Of a stretch of 64,000 bases of DNA, positions 62,201 to 64,000 are shown piece by piece (the first letter of the stretch is position 1; every line of letters begins with the position of its first letter). The translations under genes were made by a program, and so were the position numbers. The stretch is from Euclidia mi (lineage: Eukaryota > Arthropoda > Insecta > Lepidoptera > Erebidae), in assembly GCA_944739405.2 (NCBI GenBank), contig OX123193.2:25223516-25287515 (forward strand). The letters run 5' to 3'. Below the pieces are notes generated by a model, which saw only the letters and a program-made list of their open reading frames with translations, was not told the DNA's origin and did no database searches.

Positions 62201-63564
62201 GAGCCATACCTTCTTGTTCCGCTGGTCGTGTTGCGTGACGTTGAGCGCGATGCGCTGCGGCTTGATCCACTCGTCGTAGCGCGTGTTCCAGCCCGTGTAG
62301 TGCACGCGCAACATGCCCTCCGACGACACCTCGATCACAATGAGCCATACCTTCTTGTTCCGCTGGTCGTGTTGCGTGACGTTGAGCGCGATGCGCTGCG
62401 GCTTGATCCACTCGTCGTAGCGCGTGTTCCAGCCCGTGTAGTGCACGCGCAACATGCCCTCCGACGACACCTCGATCACAATGAGCCATACCTTCTTGTT
62501 CCGCTGGTCGTGTTGCGTGACGTTGAGCGCGATGCGCTGCGGCTTGATCCACTCGTCGTAGCGCGTGTTCCAGCCCGTGTAGTGCACGCGCAACATGCCC
62601 TCCGACGACACCTCGATCACAATGAGCCATACCTTCTTGTTCCGCTGGTCGTGTTGCGTGACGTTGAGCGCGATGCGCTGCGGCTTGATCCACTCGTCGT
62701 AGCGCGTGTTCCAGCCCGTGTAGTGCACGCGCAACATGCCCTCCGACGACACCTCGATCACTTTCGCCTCGTACGTTACCTAAGCACCACAATCATCATC
62801 ACTTGAAATAATCGTACGTTACCTGGCCACCACAACAATCACTTGCAATATATTATTCAATGATATATTATTATAGTGCTAGATCTATATGGCAGGCTGA
62901 TGATGATGATTCAATGACAAAATTTTGAAGAAAACCTCGTGAGGCATTAGCGCTTCACGAGGTTTTCTTCAAAATTTTGCCATATGAGGGGATTATTGAG
63001 GGATTGTGTTATTGAGGGAGTACCAACATGCTACCCTATTATTCCATAGTTTATTTCATGAATAATATTACGATCAGACTTTGAAGTGAGAATAACTGTA
63101 AAATGTTACCTTAGATTCAGATTGAGTTGGTCCATAATATACTTTCAACTTGTCCCCAACTTGAGCCTTCAGATTTGAAACCGATCTTGTCGACTCATTT
63201 GTTGATGGTCTGCAAATAAAGTTATTAGTCATAAAAATATATTACTTTGATACACATTATTGAAACTTGTATGGTTCAAAAATTAATTTAATCTCTATGA
63301 TTTCTGCATTTAGCTAACCTCTGGTTTTAAATTGTCTGACTTTAATAGACTGGACTGAACTGGAACACCTTTCTTAAATATTTGGAGCTAGCTTTCGGTA
63401 TATTTTCGTCGTCGTCAACATCAATTGTCAGTATAATTAGTACTTACTCGGTGTTCTTTCTTTTTCTGGGTCGCTTGCTGCTGTTTGACGCGATCGTGTT
63501 GCCGCTACTCGCCGAGTTAGCGCTCTGGCTGCGGCGACTCTGCATCTTCTTTATAGGGCCACAT
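41258..63564 (-). CDS. htk: ARID4 / hat-trick chromatin protein, 3' part (5' exons off the right edge)
   Basis: ARID4 proteins are nuclear chromatin regulators with Tudor, RBB1NT, ARID and chromobarrel domains. Exons in order: 63448-63564, 63110-63209, 62779 to 62633 (first chromobarrel copy; see the array), 58395-58437, 58224-58319, 55751-58151, 54959-55149, 49356-49589, 47212-47431, 46406-46509, 45627-45773, 42047-42187 and 41258-41289. All phases agree; with one chromobarrel copy this gives 1323 aa in the window. The chromobarrel is split: VGDKLKVYYG in exon 2, then VTYEAKVIEVSSEGMLRVHY and GWNTRYDEWIKPQRI in exon 3. The 2.4-kb exon is acidic, Ser/Pro-rich and holds a K-x-K-x-Q-E-P repeat. 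Late exons have LLLCEETIPGSP and TPPTTPDSSLDMSPHR. The ARID4 C-terminal coiled coil is KYNFYVDLDPTWD then SVKAELAAIDRRRKKLRRKE. The last exon reads AVKAAKAACS. Confidence 0.88.
42555..42700 (-). mobile_element. SINE fragment
   Basis: A minus-strand partial copy of the family at 10268-10560: CATA microsatellite, then GAAGGGATAGGCATAGGCAT and the conserved CCCACTTTTCGCCAGT block; the head is missing. It lies in the last htk intron 5' of exon 42047-42187. The neighbouring stretch 41905-41985 also ends in a GATGATGATG tail typical of an RTE/SINE 3' end. Confidence 0.65.
42741..42810 (+). repeat. Three tandem copies of a 23-bp unit
   Basis: Units beginning CTTGGTGGGAACCCTATGCA start at 42741, 42764 and 42787. 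A small intronic minisatellite. Confidence 0.85.
42985..43618 (-). mobile_element. Two adjacent minus-strand SINE copies
   Basis: 42985-43358 is a full copy of the 39385-39756 SINE, ending in the inverted tRNA-like head (GATTCGAACCCGATACCC and TAGGCTATCGCTGCC). 43365-43618 is a second copy starting at the CAT repeat and lacking the head. Both lie in the htk intron between exons 42047-42187 and 45627-45773. Confidence 0.8.
43720..43830 (+). repeat. Degenerate about 20-bp minisatellite
   Basis: Five to six imperfect repeats of a GACAGATTCGTGGATT-like unit. Non-coding and intronic. Confidence 0.65.
44105..44357. mobile_element. Fold-back MITE, about 85-bp arms
   Basis: The left arm (44105-44192) and right arm (44270-44357) are inverted copies sharing GTGATCA, CATCGATA, CAGGTGCATGC and TTTTCGACCTTATTGAC. 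The central 75 bp is AT-rich. It lies in an htk intron. Confidence 0.75.
45365..45600 (+). mobile_element. tRNA-derived SINE (plus)
   Basis: Head GCGGCGATAGCCTAGTGATG with a divergent box B (GGGTGCAGTCCCC), a GTGCCCGGTAGATGGCAATA body and a CACCTCTGCCTACCCCTTCG tail. It lies next to the acceptor-distal side of htk exon 45627-45773, ending about 25 bases from that exon's donor. Confidence 0.72.
45892..46085. mobile_element. Fold-back element with about 80-bp near-perfect arms
   Basis: 45892-45971 is the reverse complement of 46006-46085 with very few mismatches. The loop contains a partial third copy of the terminal sequence (TATCAGACAGAGAGCGGTCA). It lies in the htk intron between exons 46406-46509 and 45627-45773. 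Confidence 0.85.
46102..46309. mobile_element. TIR MITE adjacent to the previous fold-back
   Basis: The ends (46102-46149 and 46262-46309) are inverted copies of about 47 bp with GGCACCCGATATG termini and the shared core CTACATCATCTATGCAATC. Non-coding. Confidence 0.8.
46859..47056. mobile_element. hAT-type MITE (CAGTGGCGTAG family), copy 2
   Basis: Termini are CAGTGGCGTAG...CTACGCCACTG with an exact 8-bp target duplication ATTATAAG (46851-46858 and 47057-47064). Same family as 2678-2828, with a G homopolymer near 46875. It lies in an htk intron. Confidence 0.88.
47432..49355 (-). other. htk intron with repeat fragments
   Basis: No gene seen. 48298-48410 is a fold-back element: inverted TAGC...GGGTGTAAGCA-like ends around a GC hairpin GGCGCCCTCGCTGCGCTCGG. 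49150-49181 is a Helitron-like 3' end (GGCGATACGGAGTTCGCC hairpin, then GTCAGCTAG, next base T). The remainder is AT-rich. Confidence 0.6.
49776..52612 (+). repeat. 88-bp intronic satellite, about 33 units
   Basis: Tandem units of 88 bp contain TGATCACAAAAGATAT and ATCGAGCAAAGTGACCTAAA. Common variants are 89 bp (GAGACAG for GGACAG) and 73 bp (15 bases lost between two GATATGA copies). The first three and last two units are clearly diverged while the middle is almost uniform, as expected from unequal exchange. It lies in the htk intron between exons 54959-55149 and 49356-49589. It is non-coding, with no CRISPR-like spacers. Confidence 0.92.
52647..54657. mobile_element. hAT-like element with 8-bp target duplication
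   Basis: Termini TAGTG[T/A]CCGACCGAAA are inverted at 54642-54657. The exact flanking duplication is ATAATAAT (52639-52646 and 54658-54665). Sub-terminal CGAAAC/GTTTCGG repeats occur at both ends. No transposase was found. The interior contains a perfect palindrome (52711-52761; 24-bp arms, 3-base loop) and an old LINE fragment. Confidence 0.78.
52840..54250 (+). pseudogene. Decayed endonuclease/RT LINE fragment nested in the hAT-like element
   Basis: Broken plus-strand frames show RT remnants: VVKTIRSLQHGKAL then a stop near 53078, DEMSKVDVST, VDYEKAFDTLRWTYIWDQL (53350-53410), RRVKLKIFRSKVTTVLLYAC, and a tail RGRPKHNWRRTIVAEPQN. Several stops and frameshifts make it non-functional. Confidence 0.75.
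55200..55620 (+). mobile_element. SINE copy and LINE-tail remnant
   Basis: 55200-55500 is a diverged plus-strand copy of the 39385-39756 SINE family (GGTCCCGGCTGTCATGAAGA and GATAACGCTAGGACGATGAT). 55540-55605 matches the LINE tail seen near 4270 (AAGAAAGGCATGTTAAGATT). It lies in the htk intron before the 2.4-kb exon. Confidence 0.65.
56570..56970 (-). repeat. Coding 8-residue tandem repeat in htk
   Basis: About 16 degenerate copies of K-[T/A/S/V]-K-[L/P/S]-Q-E-[P/L]-[S/P] (about 24 bp each) lie within the 2.4-kb exon. They encode a highly charged, low-complexity, probably disordered linker. The most uniform copies are in the centre (56700-56850). Confidence 0.85.
58949..62779 (-). repeat. 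27-copy tandem amplification of the htk chromobarrel exon
   Basis: Unit start points (TTCTTGTTCC on the plus strand) are 58950, 59091, 59234, 59375, 59516, 59657, 59800, 59941, 60082, 60225, 60368, 60511, 60652, 60795, 60938, 61079, 61222, 61363, 61504, 61645, 61786, 61927, 62070, 62211, 62352, 62493 and 62634. Of the 26 intervals, 17 are 141 bp and 9 are 143 bp (one extra GC in a GCGCGC run). Each unit encodes VIEVSSEGMLRVHYTGWNTR through QHDQRNKK, then a donor-like AAG|GTATGG and 12 bases of former intron. The true acceptor is at 62780-62781 and the outermost donor at 58948. 141 bp is 47 codons, so read-through stays in frame across the first five copies (62779 to 62070); the sixth, a 143-bp unit, shifts frame. 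Confidence 0.93.
62769..62850 (-). repeat. Duplicated splice acceptor of the chromobarrel exon
   Basis: Two diverged direct copies of the acceptor region occur. The used one reads TGTGGTGCTTAG|GTAACGTACGA (exon starts at 62779). The other, about 45 bases upstream, reads TGTGGTGGCCAG|GTAACGTACGA but soon hits an in-frame TGA, so it is a decoy or an alternative site leading to an early stop. Confidence 0.7.
62918..62979. repeat. Perfect 25-bp-arm hairpin in htk intron
   Basis: Arms 62918-62942 and 62955-62979 are exact reverse complements with a 12-base loop. It lies upstream of the chromobarrel exon acceptor. Confidence 0.85.
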
Positions 63565-64000
63565 CTAACCAAAGAATATTAAATAAAAGTGAATTTGCTT
63601 TCTATTATACAATGAACTCCACGAACACCGCGTGTCTGTCTGTCTGTAGTCTTGTAACGTAATACTCCGTATTGCGTTATAATACCTACAGGCGCTTAAC
63701 GCAGTGGGTGGAGCCAGCCTAGCCCGAGCAGCGCTTCGCTAGGAATTATTACCAGATAAGGTAATAGACCGAGCACAGGCAGTCTGTGACTCATTGGTCT
63801 ATAACTATATAAAATGGGTGCGCGATCTAAATCGGCACTTTCCCTAGACGTCGCTACGCTGCTACTACACTACGTGATTATCCTGCCTTCTACTTCCATA
63901 TCTACTGTCCCGCTGGAGGTGAGCATATTCTAGTTGTCTGTGTGTCTATATATATAATTATGTTATATGGAGCGATTTTCGTAGGAGCTATAGGGCCACT
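63565..64000 (-). other. htk intron running off the right edge
   Basis: No exon seen. The stretch 63650-63930 is moderately GC-rich with a short inverted region around 63715-63745, perhaps a MITE fragment. The preceding htk exons, with the ARID domain, must lie further right. Confidence 0.5.

Noticed and set aside
58943..62806. Very long open frames on both strands across the 141-bp array (for example 576 codons with a His/Arg-rich repeat)
   Set aside because: They are by-products of the repeat length being a multiple of three. Only the minus frame reading VIEVSSEG...NKK matches a known domain and joins the neighbouring exons in phase.

Overview
This is a eukaryotic, insect, and almost certainly lepidopteran (moth or butterfly) genome window. 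Small exons are split by GT-AG introns. The introns are full of elements typical of Lepidoptera: tRNA-derived SINEs, CR1-, Jockey- and RTE-type LINEs, hAT MITEs, Helitron ends and fold-back MITEs. No species is inferred.

Three host genes organise the window. (1) mRpL9 (mitochondrial large-subunit protein bL9m) is on the minus strand at 2095-5015; four exons are visible and the last lies off the left edge. (2) Prp39 (U1 snRNP-associated splicing factor with HAT repeats) is on the plus strand at 6745-40147. Seventeen coding exons in consistent phase give 1030 aa and are spread over 33 kb, divergent from mRpL9. (3) An ARID4 / hat-trick (htk) chromatin protein is on the minus strand at 41258-63564, convergent with Prp39. 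Its 5' part, with the Tudor, RBB1NT and ARID domains, lies beyond the right edge.

Prokaryote-style features (operons, ribosome binding sites, CRISPR) are absent. Almost everything else is mobile or repetitive DNA inside introns. The left edge holds an RTE-type LINE (1-1842). Prp39 intron 6 holds an apparently full-length CR1-like LINE (12754 to about 17800, antisense to the host). Prp39 intron 12 (13.7 kb) holds a Jockey-clade LINE with an open ORF2 (24186-27020). The same intron holds a 4.2-kb TTAA-flanked element (28358-32532) carrying an intron-containing YqaJ-type nuclease gene. The htk introns hold an 88-bp satellite (about 33 copies, 49776-52612), a 2-kb hAT-like element with an old LINE inside it (52647-54657), and several fold-back elements.

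Three observations stand out. First, the htk exon encoding the second half of the chromobarrel domain is tandemly amplified to 27 nearly identical copies (141 or 143 bp each, 58949-62779). Each copy carries its own splice-donor-like sequence. Second, the CR1-like LINE has a canonical -1 frameshift heptamer (T TTA AAC), in the correct phase, in a 52-nt overlap between ORF1 and an ORF2 that has no ATG before its conserved endonuclease start. Third, the YqaJ nuclease gene sits between matching 18-bp inverted termini and TTAA duplications, with no transposase visible. All exon boundaries were set by eye from splice consensus, phase and family similarity; no search was run.
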